Of a stretch of 64,000 nt of DNA, positions 15,305 to 23,726 are shown one piece after another. The position numbers were made by a program, and so were the translations under genes. The notes below the pieces were generated by a model, which did no database searches, was not told where the DNA came from, and was given only the letters and a program-made list of their open reading frames with translations. Numbering within the stretch: position 1 is the stretch's first letter; each line of letters starts with the position of its first letter. The DNA is from Streptomyces sp. NBC_00271 (GTDB taxonomy: Bacteria > Actinomycetota > Actinomycetes > Streptomycetales > Streptomycetaceae): NCBI RefSeq assembly GCF_036178845.1, contig NZ_CP108070.1:3596001-3660000 (forward strand), written 5' to 3'.

Positions 15305-16912
15305 CTACGCCGACAGCACGCGCGCGTGCAGCGCGGTGACCGCCTTGCGGGCGGAGGTGAACGCGCCGTGCTGCCAGGCGTCGGTGTAGCTGAGCCAGTC
15401 GCCCGCGAAGTAGACGCGCCCCGTGGGCTCGTTCAGCGGTTTGTAGCGGACGTCGTCGGGGCCGCCTGGGGTGTTGTGCCAGGCGGCCTCCAGATGCGGT
15501 GTCTGGCGCCAGTGGTGCGAGAAGGAGGACGCGAGTTCGGTGCGGTACTTCTCGCCGTAGATCTTCACCCCGGCCGCCACGGCGCGCTTCTCGCGCTCCT
15601 TGGGGGTGAGTTCGGCGTACGAGTCGGCGTCGCCGTCGTAGTTGTAGTAGCCGATCATCACGCCGCGCGCGCCGTGGAAGCCGTACGAGGGGTGCCAGAT
15701 GTGCGTGACGTCCTGGTCGGTCTCGGTGATACCGCCGTAGATGTGGTGATCGAGCTCCCACCAGCGGGAACGGTACTCGAGCCCGATCTTCGCCGCCGAC
15801 GAGGGAGTGATCGCCTCCAGGGCGCTCTGCACACCGGAGCCGAGGTTGTGCGGGATCCTGGCGAGGATGTTGGGCGGGAGGGCGCCCACGCAGTAGTCGG
15901 CGTCGATCACCTTCGTACGGCCCGACTGGGTGTAAGTGACCGAAACGCCGCTCCCCTTGTCGGTGATTTGGGAGACCACGGCCCCGGTGCGGATGTGGTG
16001 CTCGCCTATCGCCCTGGTGAGCGCGCGCGGTATCTGATCCATGCCGCCCACCGGCTGGAACATCAGCATCGCCTGGTCGAAGCCGAACTCGAAGGAGAAG
16101 TAGCGGCCGACACCGGACGCGAGGACGTCGGAGGCCGACGGGACGTCACCGAGGAGCACTCCGGAGGTACCCGCGGCGGCCGGGACGGTCGTGTATCCGC
16201 GGCGCTCGCCGCCCTCGTACGTCAGCTTGTCGCCCAGTTCGCCCCAGTCCTTGAGGAACTCGACGAGCCTCTCCTGGTCGGTGGCGGTCAGCTCCTTGTC
16301 CAGGGCTCCCTTGTCGGTGGCCTTGGCGAGCAACTCGGAGACGTAGCCGTACACGTCGGCCTTCGCCGTGCGGTACCGCACGGGCTTCTTCATCCCGGTG
16401 GACTCGTTGAAGAGGTAGGCGTCCGCGTTGACGTTGGTGAACACCTCGATGGGGACGCCGAGTTCGCGGCAGTAGTCGAGGGTGATCATCCACTGGGGGA
16501 TGCGGGCGGGGCCGCAGTTCATGTACTGGCCGTCGCTGAAGCGGGCCGTCTGCATGTTGCCGTGGAGGTCGGTGGTCGTATCGCCGCCGCGGACCGTGAA
16601 GTTGCGGCCGCCGGTGCGGCCTCTGGCCTCCAGGACCGTACAGTCGTAGCCCGCCTTGCCGAGTTCGTACGCGCAGGCCAGGCCCGCGATGCCGCCGCCG
16701 ACTACGACCACCTTGGCGGCGCCGCGGCCGGTGAGGGTGAAGTCGCCCGGCCGCGGGGCGCGGAAGGGCTGTTCGCGCTGGGCCGCCTCGGCCGTGGGCG
16801 CGAGGCCGAGGGCACCCATGGTGGCGAGCATGGTGCCCGCGCCGCCCGTGAGTCCCACGTTGCGCAGGAAGGAACGCCGACTCGTGCCAGGACCGCTCTG
16901 AGGTTGTGCCAT
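15305..16912 (-). CDS. Secreted flavin-dependent amine/L-amino acid oxidase
   Basis: 535 residues. A twin-arginine signal (SRRSFLRNVGLTGGAGTML, cleavage near APTAEAA) indicates export in folded form with FAD already bound. The dinucleotide fold is KVVVVGGGIAGLACAYELGKAGYDCTVLEARGRTGGR near residues 67-100, with the second FAD region near the C-terminus (GRVYFAGDWLSYTDAWQHGAF). These enzymes oxidise amines or L-amino acids to imines, releasing hydrogen peroxide and ammonia. Length and layout fit the bacterial L-amino acid/monoamine oxidase group. GGGGAG precedes the ATG. Confidence 0.92.
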   Translation of the reverse strand: MAQPQSGPGTSRRSFLRNVGLTGGAGTMLATMGALGLAPTAEAAQREQPFRAPRPGDFTLTGRGAAKVVVVGGGIAGLACAYELGKAGYDCTVLEARGRTGGRNFTVRGGDTTTDLHGNMQTARFSDGQYMNCGPARIPQWMITLDYCRELGVPIEVFTNVNADAYLFNESTGMKKPVRYRTAKADVYGYVSELLAKATDKGALDKELTATDQERLVEFLKDWGELGDKLTYEGGERRGYTTVPAAAGTSGVLLGDVPSASDVLASGVGRYFSFEFGFDQAMLMFQPVGGMDQIPRALTRAIGEHHIRTGAVVSQITDKGSGVSVTYTQSGRTKVIDADYCVGALPPNILARIPHNLGSGVQSALEAITPSSAAKIGLEYRSRWWELDHHIYGGITETDQDVTHIWHPSYGFHGARGVMIGYYNYDGDADSYAELTPKEREKRAVAAGVKIYGEKYRTELASSFSHHWRQTPHLEAAWHNTPGGPDDVRYKPLNEPTGRVYFAGDWLSYTDAWQHGAFTSARKAVTALHARVLSA

Positions 16913-17061
16913 GACGGGAGCTCCCCTTTCGATCTTGAACGACCGGGGAAGCCTCCCAATGGCGGGTTACGGCCCGTCAGTTACTCGTGTATCCCGCACG
17001 TTTCTGCAACCGCACACGTGCGGCCCGCTGGACGGCCGGGGGACGAAGGGGGAGCAAACGC

Positions 17062-17099
17062 ACTGCGGGCCCGCACCCCGAAGGGTGCGGGCCCGCAGT
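17062..17099 (-). terminator. Strong hairpin terminator after rpsA
   Basis: A perfect 17-bp stem (17062-17078 with 17083-17099) around the tetraloop CGAA lies 28 bases past the rpsA stop. There is no clear T-run, as is common in Streptomyces terminators. Confidence 0.85.
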
Positions 17100-17126
17100 C
17101 ACGTGCTACTGGCTAGCGGTGAGCTT

Positions 17127-18626
17127 TCAGCTCTGGCCGCCGGCGAGCTTCTCGCGGAGCGCAGCCAGGGCCTCGTCCGACGCCAGGGCGCCGGAGGTGT
17201 CGTCCGACTCCGAGGAGTACGAACCGCCACCGGAGGCAGCCGGAGCCGCACCCGTGGAGGTGGCACCCTCGGCCTCGGCCTGAGCGTCGGCCTCGCGGGA
17301 CTTGATGACCTGAGCCTGGTGCTGCTCGAAGCGCGACTGCGCCTCGGCGTACTGGTGCTCCCACGCCTCGCGCTGGGTCTCGTAGCCCTCGAGCCAGTCG
17401 TTGGTCTCGGGGTCGAAGCCCTCGGGGTAGATGTAGTTGCCCTGGTCGTCGTAGGACGCGGCCATGCCGTACAGGGTCGGGTCGAACTCGACCGAGGCCG
17501 GGTCGGCACCGAAGGACTCGTTGGCCTGCTTCAGCGAGAGGCTGATGCGGCGGCGCTCGAGGTCGATGTCGATGACCTTGACGAAGATCTCGTCGTTGAC
17601 CTGGACGACCTGCTCCGGGATCTCCACGTGGCGCTCGGCCAGCTCGGAGATGTGGACCAGACCCTCGATGCCCTCGTCCACGCGGACGAACGCACCGAAC
17701 GGAACGAGCTTGGTGACCTTACCCGGGACGACCTGACCGATCTGGTGCGTACGGGCGAACTGCTGCCACGGGTCTTCCTGCGTCGCCTTGAGCGACAGGG
17801 AGACGCGCTCGCGGTCCATGTCGACGTCGAGGACCTCGACGGTGACTTCCTGGCCGACCTCGACAACCTCGGAGGGGTGGTCGATGTGCTTCCAGGAGAG
17901 CTCGGAGACGTGCACGAGACCGTCGACGCCACCCAGGTCCACGAAGGCACCGAAGTTGACGATCGAGGAGACGACGCCGGAGCGGACCTGACCCTTCTGG
18001 AGGGTGGTGAGGAACGTCTGGCGAACCTCGGACTGGGTCTGCTCCAGCCAGGCACGGCGGGACAGGACCACGTTGTTGCGGTTCTTGTCCAGCTCGATGA
18101 TCTTGGCCTCGAGCTCCTTGCCCACGTAGGGCTGGAGGTCGCGGACACGGCGCATCTCGACGAGGGAAGCCGGCAGGAAGCCACGGAGGCCGATGTCGAG
18201 GATGAGTCCACCCTTGACGACCTCGATGACGGTACCGGTGACGATGCCGTCCTCTTCCTTGATCTTCTCGATGGTGCCCCAGGCGCGCTCGTACTGGGCG
18301 CGCTTCTTCGAGAGGATCAGGCGGCCTTCCTTGTCCTCCTTCTGGAGAACAAGGGCTTCGATCTCGTCACCGACGGCGACGACCTCGTTCGGGTCGACGT
18401 CGTGCTTGATCGAGAGCTCGCGGCTCGGGATGACACCTTCGGTCTTGTAACCGATGTCGAGCAGGACCTCGTCCCGGTCGACCTTCACGATGACGCCGTC
18501 GACGATGTCGCCGTCGTTGAAGTACTTGATCGTCTCGTCGATCGCGGCGAGGAAGGCTTCCTCGTTACCGATGTCGTTGACCGCAACCTGCGGAGTGGTG
18601 GCGGTGGTCTCGGTGCTGCTCGTCAT
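17127..18626 (-). CDS. rpsA: 30S ribosomal protein S1
   Basis: 499 residues. Four S1 (OB-fold) RNA-binding repeats are visible: residues about 35-105 (DGDIVDGVIVKVDRDEVLLDIGYKTEGVIP), 120-185 (GIVTGTVIEVVKGGLILDIGLRGFLPASL), 205-275 (VRSGVVSSIVNFGAFVDLGGVDGLVHVSEL) and 290-360 (GQVVPGKVTKLVPFGAFVRVDEGIEGLVHISEL). The tail is Ala/Ser/Gly-rich. S1 helps bring structured messages to the 30S subunit. The actinobacterial form has four repeats rather than the six of E. coli. A consensus promoter lies about 200 bases upstream and a strong terminator follows. Confidence 0.97.
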   Translation of the reverse strand: MTSSTETTATTPQVAVNDIGNEEAFLAAIDETIKYFNDGDIVDGVIVKVDRDEVLLDIGYKTEGVIPSRELSIKHDVDPNEVVAVGDEIEALVLQKEDKEGRLILSKKRAQYERAWGTIEKIKEEDGIVTGTVIEVVKGGLILDIGLRGFLPASLVEMRRVRDLQPYVGKELEAKIIELDKNRNNVVLSRRAWLEQTQSEVRQTFLTTLQKGQVRSGVVSSIVNFGAFVDLGGVDGLVHVSELSWKHIDHPSEVVEVGQEVTVEVLDVDMDRERVSLSLKATQEDPWQQFARTHQIGQVVPGKVTKLVPFGAFVRVDEGIEGLVHISELAERHVEIPEQVVQVNDEIFVKVIDIDLERRRISLSLKQANESFGADPASVEFDPTLYGMAASYDDQGNYIYPEGFDPETNDWLEGYETQREAWEHQYAEAQSRFEQHQAQVIKSREADAQAEAEGATSTGAAPAASGGGSYSSESDDTSGALASDEALAALREKLAGGQS

Positions 18627-18963
18627 GTGGGAAAGGGCTCCGGTACGGACAGAGAGTCGTAGGTACTGCTTACGCCGGGAGCCCGTTTCGCCCTGTAGAA
18701 GCCGGACAGCCAAGGAAGCGCCGAACCCGATTGCCCGGTGGCGCCTCGAAAACCGAGGGGACATACATACAGATGCGAGCGCAGCCTGCTACGTCTGAGG
18801 AGCGCAGGCCCGCAGCGCAACTTGTAGCATACGGGGGCAGCCGGGCAGGGTCAATGCGCGAAGGCGCACACCCGGGGCGGATCGCCGCAATCCCGGCACA
18901 AAACCTGTCTCACGAGGCCACGCGGGCCATAGGCAACCCCTGCCGTGACACTCCCGAGACCGG
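18627..18963. other. Divergent region between rpsA and the methyltransferase gene
   Basis: 337 bases without a gene. It holds the rpsA promoter (18826-18854, minus) and about 190 bases of rpsA leader, long enough for leader regulation; I see no named riboswitch or S1-binding pseudoknot. The plus side must contain the methyltransferase promoter, not recognised. Confidence 0.6.
18826..18854 (-). promoter_or_regulatory. Housekeeping-type promoter of rpsA
   Basis: On the minus strand TTGACC (18854-18849), a 17-base spacer and TATGCT (18831-18826) form a near-consensus sigma-70/HrdB promoter. Transcription would begin near 18819, leaving a leader of roughly 190 bases before the rpsA ATG. Confidence 0.78.
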
Positions 18964-19845
18964 TTGGAGCCGCAGACTAATACGAGGGAGCCGATCATCC
19001 AAGAGCCCCAGATCCACGAACCGGAACACTCCGAGGTCCCGGAGCCCGAACATGCCGAGCCGGAGGCGACCCGGCGCGACGCCGGCGTCACGGAGAGCTC
19101 CCGCGCCAACCGCGGCTGGTGGGACCGGAACGCGGACGACTACCAGACAGAACACGGCACGTTCCTCGGGGACGACCGTTTCGTATGGGGCCCCGAGGGC
19201 CTCGACGAGGTGGAGGCCGAGCTGCTCGGCCCGCCGGAGGACCTCAAGGGCAAGGACATCCTGGAGATCGGTGCCGGCGCGGCCCAGTGCTCGCGCTGGC
19301 TGGCCGCCCAGGGGGCCCGTCCGGTCGCCCTGGACCTCTCCCACCGCCAGCTCCAGCACGCGCTGCGCATAGGCGGCGGGGTGCCCCTCGTGGAGGCCGA
19401 CGCGGGCGCGCTGCCCTTCGCCGACGGCTCCTTCGACCTCGCGTGCTCGGCGTACGGCGCGTTGCCGTTCGTCGCCGACCCGGTGCGTGTCCTGAAGGAG
19501 GTCCACCGGGTGCTGCGCCCCGGCGGCCGCTTCGTCTTCTCCGTGACGCACCCGATCCGCTGGGCCTTCCCGGACGAGCCCGGCCCCGAGGGTCTGTCCG
19601 TCTCGTCGTCCTACTTCGACCGCACTCCCTACGTCGAGCAGGACGAGGAGGGCCGCGCGGTGTACGTCGAGCACCACAGGACGGTCGGCGACCGGGTACG
19701 GGACGTGGTGGCGGGGGGCTTCCGGCTGCTCGACCTGGTCGAGCCGCAGTGGCCCGCCTGGAACACCCAGGAGTGGGGCGGCTGGTCCCCGCTGCGCGGA
19801 AACCTGATCCCCGGTACGGCGATCTTCGTGTGCGTACGAGACTGA
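18964..19845 (+). CDS. Class I SAM-dependent methyltransferase
   Basis: 293 residues counted from a TTG at 18964; the true start is uncertain, since the first 45 residues are a Glu-Pro-rich repetitive leader (EPQIHEPEHSEVPEPEHAEPE). The catalytic domain starts around NRGWWDRNADDYQTEHG. Motif I is DILEIGAGAAQCSRWLAAQGA, followed by ALDLS (acidic ribose contact) and VLKEVHRVLRPGGRFVFS (motif III region), placing it in the Methyltransf_11 group. A HPIRW segment and a tryptophan-rich C-terminus are shared by small-molecule methylating relatives. It ends five bases before hrpB. Substrate unknown. Confidence 0.88.
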   Translation: MEPQTNTREPIIQEPQIHEPEHSEVPEPEHAEPEATRRDAGVTESSRANRGWWDRNADDYQTEHGTFLGDDRFVWGPEGLDEVEAELLGPPEDLKGKDILEIGAGAAQCSRWLAAQGARPVALDLSHRQLQHALRIGGGVPLVEADAGALPFADGSFDLACSAYGALPFVADPVRVLKEVHRVLRPGGRFVFSVTHPIRWAFPDEPGPEGLSVSSSYFDRTPYVEQDEEGRAVYVEHHRTVGDRVRDVVAGGFRLLDLVEPQWPAWNTQEWGGWSPLRGNLIPGTAIFVCVRD

Positions 19846-19849
19846 ACGG

Positions 19850-22417
19850 GTGATCCGTTACGACGCCCTGGACGCGCTGCCCGTACGCGGCGCCCTGCCC
19901 GCCCTGGACGACGCCCTGGAGGACGGCGGCAGCGCCGTGCTCGTGGCGCCGCCCGGGACCGGCAAGACGACCCTCGTGCCGCTGGCGCTCGCCGGACTCC
20001 TCGGCGGCCCGGGTGACGGACGGCCGGCGCGCCGGGTCGTGGTCGCCGAGCCGCGGCGGATCGCCGCCCGGGCCGCCGCGCGGCGGATGGCGTGGCTGCT
20101 CGGCGAGAAGGTCGGGGAGAGCGTCGGGTTCACCGTGCGCGGGGAGCGGGTCGTGGGGCCACGCGCGCGTGTGGAGGTCGTCACGACGGGTGTCCTCCTC
20201 CAACGGCTCCAGCGGGACCAGGAGCTCGCGGGCGTCGACGTGGTGGTGCTCGACGAGTGCCACGAACGTCATCTGGACGCCGACACGGTCGCCGCGTTCC
20301 TCCTGGACGTACGGGCCACGCTCCGTCCCGAGCTGCGGCTCGTGGCGGCGTCGGCGACCACGGACGCGGCGGGGTGGGCGCGGCTGCTCGGCGACGCGCC
20401 CGTCGTCGCGGCGCAGGGCGTCTCGTATCCGGTGGAGGTGGAGTGGGCGCCTCCGGTACGTCCGGTACGACCGCCGCACGGCATGCGTGTCGACCCGGCG
20501 CTGCTGACGCATGTCGCGTCGGTGGTGCGACGGGCACTGACGGAGTGCGAGGGGGACGTCCTCTGCTTCCTCCCCGGGGTCGGGGAGATCGCGCGGGTGG
20601 CGGGCGGGCTGGGGGATCTGGGCGGCCGGGTCGACGTGCTGCAGGTGCACGGGCGGGCGCCCGCCGCCGTGCAGGACGCGGTGCTGTCACCGGGGACCGT
20701 GGACCGGCGCCGGGTGGTCCTGGCGACCTCCGTGGCGGAGTCGTCCCTGACGGTTCCGGGGGTACGGGTGGTCGTCGACTCCGGGCTGGCGCGGGAGCCG
20801 CGGGTGGACCACGCGCGCGGGCTGAGCGCGCTGGCGACGGTACGGGCCTCGCAGGCGGCCGGACGGCAGCGGGCGGGGCGGGCCGGGCGTGAGGCGCCGG
20901 GGCGGGTGTACCGCTGCTGGACGGAAGCCGAGGACGCCCGTCTGCCGCGATTTCCCGCCCCGGAGATCAAGGTGGCCGACCTGACGGCGTTCGCCCTGCA
21001 GGCGGCCTGCTGGGGCGACCCCGGGGCTACGGGGCTGGCGCTCCTGGACCCGCCGCCGGGCGGGGCGATGGCGGCGGCGCGGTCCGTCCTGTCGGCGGTG
21101 GGTGCCGTGGACGCGGCCGGTCGGGCCACGGAACGGGGGGTGCGCATGTCCCGGCTGGGCCTGCACCCCCGGCTCGCCCGGGCGCTGCTGGACGCGGCCC
21201 CCGTGGTGGGCGCCGACCGCGCCGCCGAAGTGGTCGCCCTCCTGAGCGAGGAGCCGCCCCGCGAGTACGGCGACGACCTGGCAGCGGCCTGGAGGCTGGC
21301 CCGACGCGGCGGCGACCCCTACGCGTCCCGCTGGCGCACCGAATCCCGGCGCCTGCGCTCCGCTTCGACGGGACTTTCCCACCCACCCGCCCAGGACAGC
21401 GCCCGCGGTGCCGGGCTCGAAGGTGGTCCGTGGCCGGCCGGCGGCGGCGATCGCGTGGTCGCGCTGGTGGCTGCCCTGACGTTCCCCGAGCGGCTCGCGC
21501 AGGCGCAGGGCGGCTCCTACCTCATGCTGAACGGCACCCGTGCCGACATCGGCGACGGCTCGGCTCTGCGCGGCGCGCCCTGGCTGGCGGTCGCCGTGGC
21601 CGATCGGCCCGTCGGGGCCGGGCACGCGCGTGTGCGGCTTGCCGCCGTCGTCGACGAGGAGACGGCACGGCGGGCCGCGGCGCCCCTGCACACCGAGGGG
21701 GACGAGGTCCACTGGGCCGACGGCGATGTCGTCGCGCGGCGGGTCGAGCGGCTCGGGGCCGTGGAGCTGGCGGTGCGTCCGCTGAAGAAGGCCGACCCCG
21801 GGCTCGTACGGGAAGCGTTGCTCGAAGGGCTGCGGGAGGACGGGTTCGGGCTGTTGCGGTGGTCCCCGGATGCCGAGGGGCTGCGGCGGCGGCTCGGGTT
21901 TCTGCGGCTGCACCTGGGCGACCCCTGGCCCGACGTGTCCGACGACGCGCTCCACGCGCGCGTGGACGAGTGGCTGGAGCCGGAGCTCGGCCGTGCCCGG
22001 CGGCGGGCCGATCTGGCGCGGATCGATGCCGGGCAGGCGCTGAACCGGCTGCTGCCCTGGGCCACGGGGGACGCGGCCCGGCTGGACGAGCTCGCGCCCG
22101 AACGGATCGAGGTGCCCAGTGGGTCCAGGATCCGGATCGACTACGCCAACCCCGAGCAGCCGGTGCTCGCCGTCAAGCTGCAGGAGATGTTCGGGCTGCA
22201 CGAGTCACCGGCCGTCGCCGGGGTGCCCGTGCTCGTCCACCTGCTCTCGCCCGCCGGTCGCCCCGCCGCCGTCACCGCCGACCTCGCCTCCTTCTGGAAG
22301 GACGGGTACAAGGCGGTGCGGGCGGAGCTGCGGGGCCGCTACCCCAAGCATCCGTGGCCCGAGGACCCGGCCACCGCCGAGCCGACGCGGCACACGAACG
22401 CGCGGCTCAGGCGTTGA
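19850..22417 (+). CDS. hrpB: ATP-dependent RNA helicase HrpB
   Basis: 855 residues from a GTG five bases after the methyltransferase stop, so probably co-transcribed. DEAH-box superfamily 2: Walker A PPGTGKTTL (Lys39), Walker B DECHERH, motif III SATTD, motif VI QAAGRQRAGRAGRE. The helicase-associated domain and the C-terminal HrpB-specific domain (from about residue 680, PWPDVSDDALHARVDEWLEP and FWKDGYKAVRAELRGRYPKHPWPEDP) are intact. HrpB is widespread in bacteria but its RNA substrate is not well established. Its 3' end overlaps the convergent DUF3068 gene by 11 bases. Confidence 0.95.
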   Translation: MIRYDALDALPVRGALPALDDALEDGGSAVLVAPPGTGKTTLVPLALAGLLGGPGDGRPARRVVVAEPRRIAARAAARRMAWLLGEKVGESVGFTVRGERVVGPRARVEVVTTGVLLQRLQRDQELAGVDVVVLDECHERHLDADTVAAFLLDVRATLRPELRLVAASATTDAAGWARLLGDAPVVAAQGVSYPVEVEWAPPVRPVRPPHGMRVDPALLTHVASVVRRALTECEGDVLCFLPGVGEIARVAGGLGDLGGRVDVLQVHGRAPAAVQDAVLSPGTVDRRRVVLATSVAESSLTVPGVRVVVDSGLAREPRVDHARGLSALATVRASQAAGRQRAGRAGREAPGRVYRCWTEAEDARLPRFPAPEIKVADLTAFALQAACWGDPGATGLALLDPPPGGAMAAARSVLSAVGAVDAAGRATERGVRMSRLGLHPRLARALLDAAPVVGADRAAEVVALLSEEPPREYGDDLAAAWRLARRGGDPYASRWRTESRRLRSASTGLSHPPAQDSARGAGLEGGPWPAGGGDRVVALVAALTFPERLAQAQGGSYLMLNGTRADIGDGSALRGAPWLAVAVADRPVGAGHARVRLAAVVDEETARRAAAPLHTEGDEVHWADGDVVARRVERLGAVELAVRPLKKADPGLVREALLEGLREDGFGLLRWSPDAEGLRRRLGFLRLHLGDPWPDVSDDALHARVDEWLEPELGRARRRADLARIDAGQALNRLLPWATGDAARLDELAPERIEVPSGSRIRIDYANPEQPVLAVKLQEMFGLHESPAVAGVPVLVHLLSPAGRPAAVTADLASFWKDGYKAVRAELRGRYPKHPWPEDPATAEPTRHTNARLRR

Positions 22418-23399
22418 CCGGCTCCGGTTCCGCCGCCTCCGTGGGGGCCGGGTCGCCCGGGCGGCGGCTGCGCGCCTCCAGGTAGAGGGAGAGGGACAGC
22501 AGAGCCGCGCCCAGGATCAGGAAGCCCCACGGCAGATACGACGTCAGCAGCAGGATCAGGGTGCGGTTGGACTTGACCAGGGCGACGGTGTGCTTGATGT
22601 AGTCCTCGCGCATCTTCACGTGTCCGGCGAAGGCGGTCACCTTGTCGCGGTCCCCGAGGAGGGTGCCGCCCCGCAGCTCCTCCTTGTGGATCTCCTCGCC
22701 GTAGACCGGCGCCCCGGTGACCGGTTCCACCCAGAACTTGCGGACGGTCGTGTACCAGCGTGTCGTGCCCGTCTTGGCGACCGACTCCGCAGTGATGCCC
22801 TGGACGGGCATGACCTTGGGGAACTTGACCTTCGTCCAGGGAATGGTCTGCTCGAAGTAGTACACCTTGACGCCGCGGAAGGTCTGGGTGCCCTTGTAGT
22901 GGATGGGGGCCGAGGTACGGGTCTGCGCGTCGAAGTACTCGTAGTCCCGCTTCTCCGTGTGGAAGGGCCACTTGAACTCGATGCCCTCGCGTGTGACGGG
23001 GTCGCCGTCGACGGACTCGCCGGTGGCGTGGACGGGGTCCTGGCTGTGCGCGTCGAAGATGTAGCGCTCGGGGAGCTTGGAGACCATCTTCCCGTCCGGG
23101 CCCTGCACATAGGAGAGGCTGTCCCAGACGACGACGTCGCGGCCCGCCGTCCTCTCGATGCGGTCGGAGGCCTCGACGTCGCCCTTCAGGGTCTGCACGA
23201 TGGTGACCTTGGGGACCTTCTTCGCCTGCATGGTGCCGTAGTCGAGCAGGGTCGCGTCCTTCGCCTCCAGGACCATGTCCTGGTACTGGTTGGCAGGGAT
23301 CTTCGCCAGCCGCGGGAAGGCGTACCAGCGCAGCAGCGGGGACAGCGCCGCGAAGAACACGGCGAAGGCGAGCAGGATCAGGCTGGCCTTGCGACGCAT
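22407..23399 (-). CDS. DUF3068 membrane-anchored protein
   Basis: 330 residues. One N-terminal helix (ASLILLAFAVFFAALSPLL) and one near the C-terminus (TLILLLTSYLPWGFLILGAALLSLSLYL) frame a large, probably extracytoplasmic domain with several TxxGTxxWxxxxRKFWVEPVTGAPVYGEE-like segments typical of DUF3068. The family is actinobacterial; related corynebacterial proteins include porin-associated ones, but no function is established for the Streptomyces members. The SPW_0924-like small gene lies 39 bases upstream on the same strand. Confidence 0.88.
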   Translation of the reverse strand: MRRKASLILLAFAVFFAALSPLLRWYAFPRLAKIPANQYQDMVLEAKDATLLDYGTMQAKKVPKVTIVQTLKGDVEASDRIERTAGRDVVVWDSLSYVQGPDGKMVSKLPERYIFDAHSQDPVHATGESVDGDPVTREGIEFKWPFHTEKRDYEYFDAQTRTSAPIHYKGTQTFRGVKVYYFEQTIPWTKVKFPKVMPVQGITAESVAKTGTTRWYTTVRKFWVEPVTGAPVYGEEIHKEELRGGTLLGDRDKVTAFAGHVKMREDYIKHTVALVKSNRTLILLLTSYLPWGFLILGAALLSLSLYLEARSRRPGDPAPTEAAEPEPVNA

Positions 23400-23438
23400 C
23401 TCGGCGTCCCTCCCTGAGAGTTGCGGATGTCCCGAGCG

Positions 23439-23573
23439 CTACGGGTGCGCGGGCACGGTCGTCAGCAGCGGCTTGGGCGAGGTCTTGCCTGCCGGTGAGC
23501 CCATGGCCGTGATCGTGAGCACCAGGGCGAACGCCACGGCGAGACCGGTCGCGGCGGCGATGAGGGCGCGCAT
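23439..23573 (-). CDS. SPW_0924-like small hydrophobic peptide
   Basis: 44 residues, MRALIAAATGLAVAFALVLT at the N-terminus then ITAMGSPAGKTSPKPLLTTV and PAHP. GGGAGG lies seven bases before the ATG. One hydrophobic segment looks like a signal anchor or uncleaved signal, leaving a short Pro/Lys-rich outer tail. It matches my memory of the tiny Streptomyces family named after SPW_0924. The position directly ahead of the DUF3068 gene suggests co-expression. Function unknown. Confidence 0.8.
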   Translation of the reverse strand: MRALIAAATGLAVAFALVLTITAMGSPAGKTSPKPLLTTVPAHP

Positions 23574-23675
23574 GCGGGGCCTCCCGGGGGACGGCGGATC
23601 GAGAACTGATACCTCGTCAGATCCGGCACCGTAGCAACGGCGGGGCGAGATGAGAACACATTGCGCACACGAACG

Positions 23676-23711
23676 AGGGCGCCCCTCCGCCTGTCGGCGG
23701 AGGGGCGCCCT
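23676..23711 (-). terminator. Hairpin terminator after the lytic transglycosylase gene
   Basis: A perfect 16-bp stem (23676-23691 with 23696-23711) around TGTC lies 15 bases past the transglycosylase stop. Confidence 0.82.
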
Positions 23712-23726
23712 TGACGCGCGTACGGC

